From positions 458,658 through 522,657 of the forward strand of contig JAKOGI010000108.1 of assembly GCA_029747015.1 (NCBI GenBank): a stretch of 64,000 nt of DNA. Direction: 5' to 3'. Positions 11,535-25,701 of this stretch are shown in pieces. A model generated the notes under the pieces. It was not told the DNA's origin. It made no database searches and was given only the letters and a program-made list of their open reading frames with translations. The DNA is from Carnegiea gigantea (Eukaryota > Streptophyta > Magnoliopsida > Caryophyllales > Cactaceae). Each line of letters begins with the position of its first letter. The stretch's first letter is position 1. A program made the position numbers and the translations under genes.

Positions 11535-12904
11535 ATAAACTTAACATCCCAAACCAAACGTTTGATACATGGTAAGCTCTCACAGCTTTAGCATTAGTTA
11601 CTAACTTAAATCCAAGCCTATAAAAACTAAAAGATTTATGTGTTTCATTACTGTTATTTTTCGCTTTCCACTTGTTTTAAAAAATATACATATTGAAGAT
11701 TCTGAGTCTAATATCATTATTGTTGTCTTTCTTTAAAAAAACATACGTAGTAAATTAAAAAATATACATAGTAAAATATAGTGATAAAATCTTTGTCTGT
11801 CCATCTCATACTATTATTACTTTCATAATGATGGTACTACATAATAACTAAACTCCAATATTGCTATTGTTTCCTTTTTAAAAAATACATAATAAGAAAA
11901 CGTTAAAAAATACGATCACACCATGACATGAATAATAAAATAGATAGATGATAACAAACACAAACTATAGATTAATAATGTTGTACGAAAGCTGGAGGTT
12001 TGGACTGATGACACGCGTTCATGTGCCTCTCATTGTGACGTACATAAATTAATACCAAATAATTACAAATAAAGACAAATTATATTTTAATATTATTTTT
12101 ATTTCTAATTCTTGTAAAAAATATAAAAAATAAAAAATTGTATTAGGTTCATGATAATAAAATATTTACCAATTCATCTCACTGTATTACTATGTTCGTT
12201 GTGCTAATACCAAATAATAAAAAATAATATTTTAATATTCTTTTTTTAATTCTTTTATAAAATATACATAATAAAAAATTTGAAAAAATATTTATCTGCT
12301 TATGTTCAACATTAATACACTATGATATCTTCGTTAATAGATCATTATAATTATTTAGTAGTTTACCCTGACTTTATTGAATTTTATTATTAAATTAGTA
12401 TATGGGTCACACATCATTGTTAGGTTGATAGTGACAATACCAAATAATAACAAATAAAGATTGACTTTTGATTAATTACCCTTTCTTTGAACAAAAATTA
12501 TAAATATAAATATAGAATATATAGAATATTAAATGTACAAATCACTACCAAATGTATGAAGTTGCTTTTGATTTCAAGAGAGAAGAGTACAGTCGGTCAT
12601 CATCCTATTCTTTTATCAGCATTAATACACTATGATATCTGCAGTGCATGCACATATGATATTTATTTTTTAAAAAAACAATTAGATAATAGTTTGTATG
12701 CTATAATTAGCTTAAAAAGTCATGGAATCTTTTAATTTTAAAAAGGTTCAAAACTTTACATAGAATTACTAGATTATTGATTGTAATTTGTGCATATAGT
12801 GACCATAATAGTAAAAATTTTAATATTTTCCTGTTCATAGCAGGAGATCCAGAATGCAAGCTTTGGTCATAAACGACCAATTACGTACCTTATATTGTTA
12901 CTGG
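11532..12904. other. AT-rich non-coding DNA, unit A
   Basis: No gene, RNA or element terminus is recognised. About 50 bp near 12140-12195 is absent from unit B. Confidence 0.6.

Positions 12905-12977
<73 letters not shown>
12905..12977. repeat. (TAA)n microsatellite, unit A
   Basis: About 24 uninterrupted ATA/TAA units. Unit B (27570-27623) has fewer pure units preceded by A-rich interruptions. Confidence 0.97.
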
Positions 12978-14440
12978 GCAACATTAAAAATAAGATATAT
13001 ATTCTTTTTCATCATTTTATGTTCATCAACTAATCCAAAAGTTAATTTAATTAAACATATTATCTTTGAGTAGTTGCTCAAATAGTTATAAACTAACGAC
13101 TAAAATGCAATAGCTATCTACTAATCGAACAGCTAGCAACTATTAAAATATTTATCTGCTATCCAAACTCCTAATTTTGTCGAACAGAGCCTTAGATTTT
13201 GAATTCATATTATATTATTATAATTGAGCTTCGGTGTAATATTGACTTTTATGTAAACTATTTCTATTCCGATGAAAAAGATCTCGTATGAATTTTAAAA
13301 AAATAAGTTGTGTATAACTTGATTGATAAATGACTTATTTTAACTTCTCTAAATAATTAGCATAGTTAAAAACTCAAGGAATTTTTTATACATCACATGG
13401 GTATAGAATTCTTATGTTAATATCAATTTGATATACTTTTTATTGGTGCATAGAGAAATTTACATCTAGATCCATAAACATGTGGTTAAATATTTAAGCA
13501 ACCTATCCAATTCGGATACACATTTTCGAAACTACTCAGACTTGGATAATAACTTTTTGGGGTACAACTCTTTGGCTTAATGTCTTTTAGAGGACAAATA
13601 TTTTTATTTTTGACCCAAAATTTTCCGAAATTATGGTGTTGCCCCCAAAATGGGGCACAATCTTTAATTTTTCTTTTTCTAGGATTTTTTTTAAAAAAGA
13701 AGTTCTATTTTATGGTTTTTATCTCCTATATAATGATTTTACTGGTACTAATTATCATAATCTGCTACTTATATCATAAAAGTTATAGTTTCTATGATTT
13801 TAGGCACAAATGCTTAGCAAAATAGTAAAACTTAATAAGAGAGTTTTGATCATCACCTGAACTTAGCTGATATTGGACCATGGCATTCCTTTATCTTCTA
13901 GGCTATAGAGATTGATAATCTCAAGCACACGTTCCTTAGATCAAGCATAGTACAAATCGGTTATATTTCTTATTTCAAACCACAATCACTAATCAAAATT
14001 TTATGTTTTTAAGGATAGTTGAAAGTTGAACTTTAAACAAGAAATTATAATAATTAAGATATAATATTTGATTGAACAATGTTCCCTACTAGGAATCCCT
14101 TTTTATTGAAAACTTGAAATTGGAACTGTTATAATGGAAGGATTTGAAGAGCGACTTAGATAGTGAAGATCATTAAAGATGGTTGCTCGGAGAGAAATGA
14201 AAAAACCTCAACTTTTCTTTTTCTTTAGTATGCTCGAATGACCGTATCCCTTACAATACTCAACTTCTTCTTTTGTAGAGGAGACAGAATACACAGGATG
14301 CCCTAATGGTATAATACGCACGCTGTTACAAAATGCTTTCACATGTTTAAGGTAGATTATATTATTTTACTGACCTAAAACTCAAACAAGATAAAATATA
14401 ATGGTGCAATAACTTTTCAGAGTACTGAATACTAACAAGA
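12978..14440. other. AT-rich non-coding DNA, unit A
   Basis: No credible gene. An 81-codon frame at 13580-13825 is identical in unit B at both DNA and protein level, so the match carries no information about selection. The segment ends where the caulimovirid tail begins. Confidence 0.6.
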
Positions 14441-15002
14441 CTAGTCATCCATATTAAGATTTTGTATGCCTTCATGTCCAATAACATCTTCAAACCCATC
14501 ATTATCCACATAATCATAAAAATCTTCATCAGGTTCAAGATCCTGAGAATCCAATTTTCCAAATAAATCGTGTAGATGCCTCTTTTCTTTTTTTTTGGGG
14601 ATAAAAATTCTGCAACTCCAATATTAAAGATACAATAAAAACTGTCTTCTAAAGTATCTCCTTCTAGTTTTATATACTTGTTGAATTAACTATGTAACAA
14701 AAGTAGTATTTCCACAATGCCCACATTTGATAATAAATATTTTAAAAACCAATGGTTCTTGTCAAAGCAGAATCACTAATCATTTCTTGTCATTTTATAA
14801 ATCAAATTTGTCAATGACCATTAGGGTCATTTAGATCAATCAATTAAACAAGATAATGAGCTAGTTTGGTATTTCCATTTTCATACTCAATCAATGCGTA
14901 TAATTATATTTTTAGGAGCTCTTGTTGGACCATCAGAAGATGTGCAAATACAGTTGATTATTTTAAACATGCACTTTCGAAACTTAGTTAAACTTGAAAA
15001 AA
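14441..15002 (-). pseudogene. Caulimovirid polyprotein C-terminal tail, unit A copy
   Basis: On the minus strand an acidic C-terminal frame runs to a TAG at 14441-14443; the same stretch and stop occur in the third copy (29039-29041). Upstream in minus orientation the frame is broken, and at 15002/15003 it is cut off by the truncated LTR of R2. It is a duplicate of part of the degraded viral copy described at 29039-34650. Confidence 0.6.
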
Positions 15003-15353
15003 ACGGTCACACAGGTTTAATGCCCATAATCACCCCATTGATGTGGGGGTTATAGAGGGGATTAATTGTGTATTAATCTGCCCATTTAATCCTGATTCAG
15101 TTACAGGATTATCTGATTATAAAATGGCTGTGTGGGTGGGTCAGAAACACAGCAAGTTAGAGCAGAACAATTCCCGAGATCAAACTCTCTCTGTCTTAAT
15201 CCCTCACACAACCTAACCATCCCCAGAGGTTCGGGTTTTGGAGCGTGGCTGTTCGGTGACTCTAGTAGCCACCAGTTCATGGGTAGCAGTCAAGCGAGCT
15301 TAAGATCCTGGCAGTCGAACTTCCACATTCGGGTAATCCTAAATTTACCTACA
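15003..15353 (+). repeat. 5' LTR of R2, lacking 12 outer bases
   Basis: Same truncated start as the R1 5' LTR, directly after the seven-A run. TATA-like TATAAAAT is at 15118-15125. It ends CTACA before the PBS. Confidence 0.92.
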
Positions 15354-15354
15354 G

Positions 15355-15368
15355 TGGTATCAGAGCCA
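15355..15368 (+). other. Primer-binding site, initiator tRNA-Met type (R2)
   Basis: TGGTATCAGAGCCA, one base after the LTR. Confidence 0.93.
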
Positions 15369-17062
15369 CACTTGCTTGTTGCTAGCCCCGAAAATAATTA
15401 TTACGATTGAGCATAACTCTGAATTATATTCACATGTGCAACACTCTGTGTTCTTGCCAATTGCTAATTTGTTATTTATGCCTCGATTGAAATAATTCCT
15501 GATCATGCATTCTGTGTGAATACAAATGAGCATAAAATTTTAGTTGTTCATGTGAATCTCACAAAATCCTATGTTGTCAGTATTAATATGTCTCGGCAAT
15601 AATTAAAAAAAAAATTGTGAATTGAAAGAGACATATTACAGTAATGCAAGAACTCGATACATTATGTTCTAATTTTTCATGCCCAAATATATGCAAAACT
15701 GTGTGTTTGTTTTTTTTGACATGCTCATGAAAATCGTAAATACCAGAATTATGCCAAAGTCATGTTTTTAGATTTAATGAAAATATTGCTTGATTTGCAA
15801 TATGTGTTGCCGAGACCATAGGTTCGTCCAACCGACCCTAGATCTGTTCAGCCCAATCCAGAACCTCTCGGCTCTCTCTCATGCCCAGAGACACACATTA
15901 AAATTAAAAAAAGGGGGGCGAAACTTACCTGAACCCATAAGCACCGCCGGGGAGGGGTGGCGCGTGTAAGTCACGCGCCGCCAACGAAAACACCTTTCGG
16001 CTCTTTTCTTCCTCCCAAACCCTAAACCGACCCCCGATCTGCAAATTCCAACCAAAACCAAGTCAAACAAACCCATCACGGCCGTGCGTGTATGTCACGC
16101 GCCGTCACGGTGGTGGCGCGTTCAGCGAGTGGGTGGCGCCAGTCAAAAGTTCGGCGGCCGATCTGCATGCTAGTGCAGTTTTTAGGCCGATTTGGTTGAT
16201 GGTTGCACCGTGGATTAGGTTTAAAGGAGGCGGTTAAAGGGGGGTGTTACATCATCTGGGTGCAGCCATAGCGGTGGTCGTCCACAGGGACGTTGGCGGC
16301 TATGGCTGCCGGGGAACCATCGGGGTTCAAGAATGGAGACTGTGGTGGTCTCGGATGTGTGCCAAGGAGGTCGAGGGTTGAAGAAGAGAGAGAGACCTCT
16401 AGAGCATCGAAGAGAGAGAAAGAAGGCCAAGGGTTTTTGGGAGAAGTAGAGAGAGAGTGTTCTAGAATATTGAAGACAAAGAAAAGGGGCCGAGGTTTAT
16501 GGAAAAGTTTTTGGGGGTCTTGGGTCATAACGGCCCTTTTCTTTTTATATCTTGGGCTAAAAAAGTTTGGGCCGGTTTTTTTTTTAAAATATCAATTCAG
16601 CATCTTGATTCATTATGTTGGGCAAAATGTATAAATATGATATTAGAACATTAATATGTTTAATGTTGAGGTGTTAGTGATAACATGCCCAAAGCATATA
16701 AATTTGTTTTATATGTTATTATGTTAAATATATTACCATTAAAATTATATGAGTTAGTTTCATATACATAAATATGAGTTGTAGAAATAATAGTTATGTA
16801 AATTAATTTTACATACAATGCAATAAAATATCTATGTGATATTTGAATAAACGTTAATTTGTTTGACGGTTTTATAAGGTCCATATGATTGAGTTCTTAT
16901 AGATATTTCGTAATTAAATTATTTAAATTTCTAATTCATGATTGTATGAGATGATTATGAGCTTGGCAAAATTTTCGATCATATGACATGAATGATGAAA
17001 TTTTTAATAATTTAATTGCTTAGAGTAATGTGCCTAATGTTCATCTTTTAAAACTTGTAGAT
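15369..17062 (+). other. Long untranslated leader of R2
   Basis: Collinear with the R1 leader. The GC-rich hairpin GGCGCGTG / CACGCGCC is kept at 15959-15966 and 15972-15979; only the loop differs (TAAGT here, TGAGT in R1). The likely gag ATG is at 17063. No gene is recognised. Confidence 0.7.
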
Positions 17063-17995
17063 ATGGCAGCTAACAACGCAATAATCACTGAATTGTCCAC
17101 TAGTCAAAAGTTAGATGATTCTAACTATGACATGTGGAAACGAAATATTCAGTATCTCCTGGAAGGAAAAGACCTGCTGGAACACTTGACGGTAGCCAAG
17201 TTTCCACCATCTGACAAGGATACAGATGGTAAGACTATTTATACTATTACTATGCAGTATCAAGAAAGCTTACAGGCCTACCAAGACTGGGCCAAGAAAG
17301 ATCGTAGAGCACACTTTACATTGTTGTATTGCATGCATGACGATCTGATTGGCGAATTTGAAGTTTATCCCACAGCTAAGGACATGTGGGACCAGCTCAA
17401 AATCCGTTTTGGACAGACATCCGAAACAAGGTTGCGTACGTTGCAATTGAAATGGATGCAGTACAAAATGGATCCCAGTCGTATAGTAGTTGAGCATTTA
17501 TGAATTATGAGTGGCATAATTCGCGATCTCAAAGCTGCTGGTAAAGATATTTATAAGGGGGAGCAAGTTCTGAATGTGATTCGGGCTCTCCCTGATGAAC
17601 CTCCACATTGGGAACAGGTCAAAACGGTCTTGACTCATTCTGACCATTTGAAAACCTTTGGTCAGATACAAAGCCACCTCGAAATGGAGGAGGAGCGCCT
17701 GAAAATGTTCGGGACTCCCAACGTGGCTCTTGTCGCCAAGGGCATTAGGCCCAAAAGCAACAAGAACACTAGAGGTAGGCAGTTCAAGAGAGGTTCTCGC
17801 CCCCCTCAGAAAGGAAGGCCAAAGGCTGGAGTGACTAAAAAACAAAAGGCCAAAGGCAATGGAGAGACAAAAATAGCGCGTGTGAAGTGCTATAATTGTG
17901 GCAAGAAAGGTCACTACGCTCGGGATTGTCCTGAGCCAAAGAAGGTACCTTTCTCCACTTACTCTCCTGATTATATGTATGTTCCCATGCATTAG
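17063..17995 (+). pseudogene. gag: Copia gag, R2, broken
   Basis: Open from ATG 17063 to a single internal TGA at 17501-17503 and then to TAG 17993-17995. The zinc knuckle CYNCGKKGHYARDC is at 17888-17929. The internal TGA is at the same position as in R1 and probably replaces an arginine codon (CGA to TGA); being shared, it predates the duplication. The protease frame begins in the -1 frame at the 3' end, as in R1. This is the better-preserved gag of the two copies. Confidence 0.9.
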
Positions 17996-17997
17996 TT

Positions 17998-20900
17998 GCT
18001 AAATCTTTTCCTAATTGGATTGTAGATACGGGAGCAAGTAAACATATAGTTCGGGACAGAGCTGGCTTCGTGGTCTTTCACTACTATCCGGTGGGTTCAC
18101 AATCTGTCATGCTGGGAAACGGCTGTGAAGAAGACATTCTAGGTGTTGGAACGTACCGACTCACATTGAAAGGAGGAAATAAGTTGCTCCTGTTTGATGC
18201 TCTCTATGCACCTAGGGTGCGGACTTGTCTTTTGTCCTTAGTTTCTTTAATAAAATCCGGTTTTGATTTTAGTTCTTGTTCAGATGGTTTGAACATTTTG
18301 TATGGTGGCAATGTGTTTGGCCACGCTACACTAAGGAACGATTTTCTTGTACTTGATTTAGATGAATCTTATAATAGGCCTCATTCAGTTTTTATCTCTC
18401 ATTTTGATCCCGATTTAGAATCAATTAAGTAGCATGCTAGGCTTGGTCATATTGGTCAAGACAGGATGAGTCGGCTAGCTAAAGAAGGTCTTTTAGACCA
18501 ACTCACTAAGGTTAAGTTACCTAGTTGTAAGTTATGTTTAACTGGCAAGGCGACCGCGAAGCCGTTTGGTAAGGCTTCAAGGGCGTCAAGCCCTCTAGAG
18601 CTGATTCATTCTGACATTTGTGGACCCATGAATGTGAAAGCACGTCATGGGGCTTTCTATTTCCTCACTTTCATAGATGATTATTCAAGATATGGGTATG
18701 TGTACCTATTATCACATCGCTATGAAGCACTTGATGTGGTCAAATGCTTTGTAGCTGAGGTTGAGACCCAGTTATATCGAAGAGTTAAGACTCTTCGAAC
18801 TGATCGTGGTCGTGAATACCTCTCACATATGTTCAAAGAATTTTGTGAGGAAGAAGGTATACGTAGACAACTCACGATTCCTGGCACTCCACAACAAAAT
18901 GGTGTGGCAGAGCATAGGAATCGAACATTGCTTGACATGGTCAGGTCAATGATGGCACACGCCTATCTGCCAATTAGTTTTTGGGGGGATGCGCTGCTTA
19001 CGGCAGCTTACATCCTTAACCGTATGCCAAGTAAGAGCGTACTCGCTACTCCATATAAGTTATGGCATGGCAGAAAGCCCTTCTAGGACCATCTACGCCC
19101 ATGGGGTTCGGCTGATTATGTACACAACCCAACTCACAGACATGGGAAACTTGGTCCCAGGGCCACTAAAATGGTGTTCATACGGTATCCTGACCAGTCT
19201 AAGGGATACGTCATGTATGGTGAACACCCTAATGGTGGTATGACGGAAGCCGATTCACGTAATGTAGATTTTCTTGAGGATGAGTTCCCAAGTATTGGTG
19301 AAATCAAAAATGACCTAGTGTTGTATGAGTTACCGCTAGATAACCAACTATCTCTCGGTGAAGGGGAGGATTTTAGTACTCACCGCACCACCGAGGATAG
19401 TAGGCACGATGTACCGTTGTTGGTTAATCAAGAGGATCAACCTGATACTAAGGTTCGTCCTTATATTCAACTTGACAATGAGGTTCGTTCTCATTCTCCT
19501 ATTAATGAACATGAGGTTAGTCCCGTTGTTCAGCATGATAGGAGTGATTCTCCACCCATTGAGGATTCTATACCTCTTAGAGATAGGGGGAGGAATTCCT
19601 CCGTGGGACAAACCAGCACTGGTCCTCAACTCCGGAGGAGTGAACGTGGAAAAATCTCTCGACGATATTTTTAAATCGAGGAGAAGATCTTCTTGTGCAC
19701 TCCCTTAGAGATGGAGGAGCCTACCTCTTTCCAAGAGGCCCTTGATTCACCAAACCACAAAGAGTGGAAGGAAGCTATGAGGGATAAAATGGACTCAATG
19801 GCGAGAAAATAGGTTTGTGAACTTGTTGATCTTCCACCCCGGCGTAAATCGATTGAAAACAAGTGGGTTTTCAAAATAAAACGTCGGGCTGATGGAACGA
19901 TCGATAAGTTTAAGGCCCGTTTAGTGGCGAAGGGGTTTACCCAAATTGAGGAGGTAGACTATGAAGAGACCTTTTCTCCTATGGTAAGAATTGCCTCTGT
20001 TCGCCTGCTTCTAGCCTTGGTTGCTCATCTGGATTTAGAGTTATTTCAGATGGACGTAAAGACTGCATTCCTCAATAGAAATCTTGAAGAAGAGATCTAC
20101 ATAGATCAACCTAGTGGTTTTGTATCAAAAGGTCAAGAGGACGAAGTCTGTTGTCTTAAAAGATTCATCTATGGTCTCAAACAGTCTTCCAGAGCGTGGT
20201 ATTTCAGATTCCATGAAGCCATTGTTTCTTTTGGCTTAAACATGGTCTCTGAATATCACTGTGTGTATGTAAAAAAAACTGTAAAAGGGATTATGTTTCT
20301 CACTTTGTATGTTGACGACATACTGTTGGCTGGAAACAACATGGAGATGATTCACACCACTAAGCAGTAGTTGTCCTCCGTCTTCGAGATGAAGGACATG
20401 GGTGAGGCTAGGTATGTCCTAGGCGTTAAAATAACTCGAAACTGTTCTAAGAAGCTTCTTGGTTTGAGTCAAGAAGCATACATTAATAAAATTTTGGAAC
20501 GATTTGGAATGCATTATTCTAAACCCGTGGATACTCCAGTTGAAAAAGGCCTAATCTTAAGTCTCGATCAATGCCATAAGACAGACAAAGAAAAGGAGAG
20601 AATGAGTAACGTTCCTTATGCAAGTGCAGTGGGCAGCTTAATGTATGCCATGTTGTGTACACGACTAGACATTTGCTTTGCGGTTGGCTTAGTAAGTCGT
20701 TACCAAAGCAACCCAGGGCCTGCTCATTGACAAGCCGTCAAGAGAATCTTTCGGTACCTACGTGGTACAAGTGATCTTGTGCTTTGCTACCAAGGAGGGG
20801 ATCTTAAGCTGAAAGGGTATATGGATACTGATTGGGGTGATGACCAGGACGAGTCCAGATCTACCTCAGGATATGTGTTCACCCTTGGCAAGGGAGCCAT

Positions 20901-21256
20901 ATCATGGTGCAGTAAGAAACAAGACTGCATAGCACTTTCAACCATGGAAGCAAAGTATGTTGCTTGTTGCCTTGCTACTCAAGAGGCAATATGGCTGAGG
21001 AATTTTCTCCAGGATCTCAATCTTACTCCTGGAGTTGGTGATCCTGTAGAATTGTTATGTGATAATACTGCTGCTATCCAGTTTGCTAAAGATCCCAAGT
21101 TCCACAGAAAGACCAAGCATATTAAGAGGCGTTATCATTTTGTCCGAAATGCCATAAAAGAAAAGGAAGTTGCCATTAAGTATATATCTAACTAAACCTA
21201 TTCCTAGAGATGCTTTTAAAGCTCATGTGATGAGCTTAGGTCTGCATAGGATTTAG
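17998..21256 (+). pseudogene. pol: Copia pol (protease-integrase-RT-RNase H), R2, broken
   Basis: One reading frame carries all domains from protease (DTGAS near 18025) through integrase (GAG-pre/HHCC, then a D,D,E core between about 18600 and 18950), RT (LYVDDILLAGN near 20310) and RNase H to 21195. It is interrupted by stops at 18430-18432, 19084-19086, 19672-19674, about 19810, 20368-20370 and 20728-20730. Several are TGG to TAG/TGA or CAA to TAA changes, as expected from deamination of methylated C. The last residues continue in another frame to TAG 21254-21256 because of the same small deletion as in R1. Confidence 0.93.
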
Positions 21257-22240
21257 TTTTTGGATGTATCTAAGTGTATGATGGACATGTATACTCTTGT
21301 ATTGAATATTTATGAAATAAAGAATGATGTTTCTTTTCAGATATTCATAAATGTGCGAGTACATTGTAAGGCACATTGTAATGCCACCAGGCTTCAAATT
21401 AGCCTTGTCACACAGGCAATCGCCCTGACGCTTGAGTAGCGGGCAGGATGAGACTAAATCATATTGGCACTAGGTGTGCAATATTGATTACTCATACTAG
21501 GAGTGTATGAATGGAAGAATATAGTCGCCTTAGTGAGACTAAGATGAGACTCGAGTGAGTCGAATATGAAATGAGTTTTCATATTGAAGCCTTATAGCCG
21601 AATCTTGAGTGTTATGATTAACATTGTGTATGTTAATCTAATAACTCTGGTTGATTTTTTAAGTAAAATCCAGACTTACGATTCGCATGGCATAGAAGAG
21701 TGACATGCGCAACTTAGTTAGGGCTATGCCATGACACACCCTCATACTGTGTGTGCTAGTTGTCGACCTATTTGATGGATAATAAGTGAGTTCCCTAACC
21801 TTGTTGCCGTGTGACCCTCATTGGCAATACTCTTGGACTTAGAGTTATAATATGAAGTCTAAGTATAATGTTGCTACCTTAATGTGTTATCCAAGGGCCA
21901 AGATGCATACGGTCCAGCGGGGCACATTAGGAAAGCAGTTATGCTTAGATGGATTATTTTAATTGTCTAAGGAAGAATCATTCTCATCACCATATCAAGC
22001 CTGGGCGATTATATTCAGTATATAATCAATTGATATATCAAGCATAGAGGGACAGTGTATGCCATTGGTGATGTTCTTGAATGATTCGAGGTATTGGTTT
22101 TCTTGAAGGTGTTATGTCAGTTAGATGGTGACTTGATGTAACACTGATGTGTTCGATTTTGGTCGCACGCTCCATTCTCAGTATGAAGCATGAGGGAATA
22201 TGGTGGTAGAGAGATATGAGATTCGAGCTCTGTGTGACCG
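21257..22240 (+). other. 3' untranslated internal region of R2
   Basis: Collinear with 6722-7701. No coding frame is recognised on either strand. It ends in the purine tract AGAGGGAGC (22241-22249) before the 3' LTR. Confidence 0.65.
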
Positions 22241-22249
22241 AGAGGGAGC

Positions 22250-22612
22250 TGTTGACCGGTAACGGTCACACAGGTTTAATGCCCATAATCACCCCATTGA
22301 TGTGGGGGTTACAGAGGGGATTAATTGTGTATTAATCTGCCCATTTAATCCTGATTCAATTGCAGGATTATGTGATTATAAAATGGGTGTGTGTGTGGGT
22401 CAGAAACACAGCAAGCTAGAGCAGAACAATTCCCTAGATCAAACTCTCTCTATCTTAATCCCACACACAACCTAACCATCCCCAGAGGTTCGGGTTTTGG
22501 AGCGTGGCTGTTCAGTGACTCTAGTAGCCACTAGTTCGTGGGTAGCAGTCAAGCGAACTTAAGATCCTCGCAGTCGAGTTTCCGCATTCAGGTAATCCTA
22601 AAATTACCTACA
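22250..22612 (+). repeat. 3' LTR of R2, full length (363 bp)
   Basis: Begins TGTTGACCGGTAACGGTCA and ends CTACA, followed by CTTAG as in unit A. TATA-like TATAAAAT is at 22377-22384. Confidence 0.93.
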
Positions 22613-24483
22613 CTTAGGGTTTCTATGTGCTACCACAACATTTGAGCCCACGGCTTTACCTCCAGACCTAATGTGATTCACAACTTCGAAAATGAAGTGA
22701 TATTTTTATTGATCCTTTGTTTGTTTTATCTATTTTGCGGCCTATTCGGTAAGGAAAAAAAAAATAGTAAAGAACAATTTTAAGATTGGTGTTACAAACA
22801 GTCATAGTTGAATCACACACATACACACACACATATATATGTGTGTGTGTGTGTGTATGCGTGTATTAAAACAAAGTAAAATTTCATAATCTTTTGGCAC
22901 TTGTCATTCTTAATAAATTTTAAAGTAATTAATAGTTTTATTTTTCTTTTAAATAATACAATTTTAGTATCTCAAGTTAACGTCATGATTAATATCATTT
23001 AAATGACAAGAATAATTGACCTAGATATTTCTTTGCTCTACTTTCCTATTATAAACAAGAAGGGACCAGCAATATGTGCATTCACCAATTAAAAAATGAG
23101 AAAAAGGAAATCGAATAACTGAAAATCTTATAACTAAATTGTTCTTGGTAATTAGTAATATTTAATTATCACGTGTTATAGATTGCCAAAAGAAATTAAT
23201 GGTAACATCTGTATGTACGTCAGTGGTGATCATGTCAGTTTTATTCACCGTGCTCATATTAATTAGGTATGAATGAAGCATGAAAAGATGACTTGGTTAA
23301 CCCGTTTTCATGTCATGGATAAAAAAACCTCCCCTAGGCATCCAGCTGTAGCAACTATCACTATTGCTTCATATTGATTTGTTCATGACAATGGCAATAT
23401 ATGGTAGTAGTAATTTTTTGCATCCTTTTCTTTACTGCATTATATTTGTAATTGATGCTTTATTGGGCCTAATTATTGGTACTATTATTGTGCATTTGTG
23501 TGCATTGTATTTACAACTTTTTAATGATTTGAGTCCGAAGTTTCGTGTTTCGCAGTACTCTAGATTAAGGTTGATTCTTTTGGTGACAAAGTAACTAATA
23601 TTTTATTCTTATCCAAAGATTCTTCATTCAAGGCGGTCCGCCAGAGTTCCATCCTTAGTGGGTAAGGGATCACATTGATCTTACCTGTTTGCAATTTCAC
23701 CCAACTGCCAACTCCGGCAATCAAGAGAGCATGCATATCCAATGGGATAATGGGATTTGACTTCTAGCCTATGTGGGCTATCTAATAAGGTAAGAGGTAT
23801 TATTCGTCTCTCAAATTTTATGTTCATTTAATATTATATTGATTTTAATATCTCAAAAAAGAATATTATTTTTATAATATATGTAATAGTCATAAACAAA
23901 AATATCACTTAAACTTTCCTTTTTAATATTATGTTTAGATAATATTTCTAATATTGTATTTGTATAATATTACACGGGGGAGTGTTGTCTTTTTAACATT
24001 ATGTGCGTAATTATAGTAGTCCTGATATTTCAAAAAATAGTATGCTTATAATATATGTAATAATAATTATGAATAAGGATATTACTTAGACCTTGTGTGG
24101 TATCTTGTTTTTTAGTGTTTTGACCTACTCAAAACGCTATTTACATTAATTTTAATTATTCAGTGAACCAGCGTTTCATGTTAGCTTATGGGGTTCAGAA
24201 GAATATTTTTTAAAATGCTAACATTATCAATGTTTCAATGCACAAATTAGCGTTCCGTGCTTTGCTTTTGGAAAATACCTTCACCCCTCTTCAACGTTTC
24301 AGCGCATGAATTATGATTAAAATGCGGATTACGATACTTGGTGCTTTTGGGATTTTTTCTATTTTTATTTTTATTGGGGAATAGCCCGACATGGCACAAG
24401 CAAATTACATGCTTTGCAAAGTGGCAATATCACAAGCAAACCAAATCGTACGCTCCAGAAGTCCAAGACTAATAAACCAAATT
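22613..24483. other. AT-rich non-coding DNA, unit B
   Basis: Counterpart of 8077-9957, with a short CA/TA/TG microsatellite at about 22816-22862. No gene is recognised. Confidence 0.6.
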
Positions 24484-24533
24484 CACACACACATATATAT
24501 GTGTATATGTATATGTATATACATATATATATG

Positions 24534-24592
<59 letters not shown>

Positions 24593-24653
24593 ATATATAC
24601 ATATACATACATATACATGTATGTATGTATGTATGTATGTATGTATGTATATA

Positions 24654-24703
<50 letters not shown>

Positions 24704-24732
24704 GTGTATATATATATATATATACACATATA
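24484..24732. repeat. Compound microsatellite (TA)n(TATG)n(CA)n, unit B
   Basis: TA repeats, then a TATG tetranucleotide run at about 24618-24650 that is absent from unit A, then CA repeats, directly before the LINE tail. Confidence 0.96.
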
Positions 24733-25701
24733 ACAACAACTCACAGTATGAGTCCCGCTTTCACGGGGTCTGAGGAGATCCAGATATAGGCAACCTTACC
24801 TCTACCGGCAATCCTGCCCGTAGAGAGGTTGATTCTAAGGGACCCACAAAAATCAGATGTTGTAAAAACATTTTATAGAAGAAGGATTTTATGAAAACAT
24901 TCTATGGAGAAAAGCTAAAGATAAGTCGCAGGGAATGAATTAAGAAATACGAAAAAATATGGAAAAATCATATGGCAGTAACTATATAACCATAAGTGCA
25001 ACAATACAGAGGAAGATATTGTACCTTAACAAATAGAGGTAGGCAAATAATGTCTTTTTTCTGACGCATGAACTACCTGTATGCAAACATGGCATACGAA
25101 AAAAACCACAACCAAACCCACTCTATTGCAACCGAGTGACAAACTACGAAGCTAACTCTCTGCGAACTAAGATCTTAATCCTATCCCGTCATAGTCTTCT
25201 ATCCTAAGCCATGTCCTCCGTTAACTTTACAACTTTCAAGTCCTCTCTAATTTCCCCGTCCAAACTCTTCTTTGGTCGTCTCTTCCCTCTTTTACCTCTT
25301 GGGATGTTAATCCTCGCACATCTCCTTATTGGAGCGTCCGCACTCCTTCTTTTCACATGACCAAACCATCTGAGTCTTATTTCTCTCAACTTATCGTCGA
25401 TGGAGACCACTTTAACTAAGTCTCTGATCACTTCATTACAAATTCTATCCATTCTCGTATAACCACACATCCATCTAATCATCCTCATCTCTACTACCAT
25501 TAATCTTTGAACCTGAGTCTTCTTTATAGGCCAACACTCCGATGCATACAATACAGCAAGTCTAACTACCATACGATAAACTTTGCCTTCTAGTCATACA
25601 GACATTCTCTTATCGCACAGCACACCTGAATCATACTTCCAGATTGCCAGCCCACTTTTATGCGATGGCTAGTATCTTCGTCAATGTCCCCTTCATGATG
25701 G

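Larger units (their letters stand above)
15003..22612 (+). mobile_element. Copia LTR retrotransposon, unit B copy (R2), inactive
   Basis: Collinear with R1 throughout and flanked by the same DNA on both sides, so it is a duplicate of one insertion and not a second insertion. 5' LTR 15003-15353 (351 bp, lacking the same 12 bases), PBS 15355-15368, gag 17063-17995, pol 17998-21256, 3' LTR 22250-22612 (363 bp). In sampled coding stretches it differs from R1 at about 4 percent of sites, mostly C/T and G/A. Unlike R1 its pol keeps a single frame from integrase to RNase H and is broken there only by stop codons. Confidence 0.95.

Noticed and set aside
12905..12977. Regular short repeats that could suggest a CRISPR-like array
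   Set aside because: Simple (TAA)n without spacers, in an obviously plant nuclear context.
13580..13825. 81-codon hydrophobic frame identical in the two units (28225-28470)
   Set aside because: The DNA is identical as well, so there is no synonymous/non-synonymous contrast; no start context, no family resemblance.
15003..22612. R2 as an independent second Copia insertion
   Set aside because: Flanks, shared truncation and shared lesions match R1 on both sides; tandem duplication explains them all.
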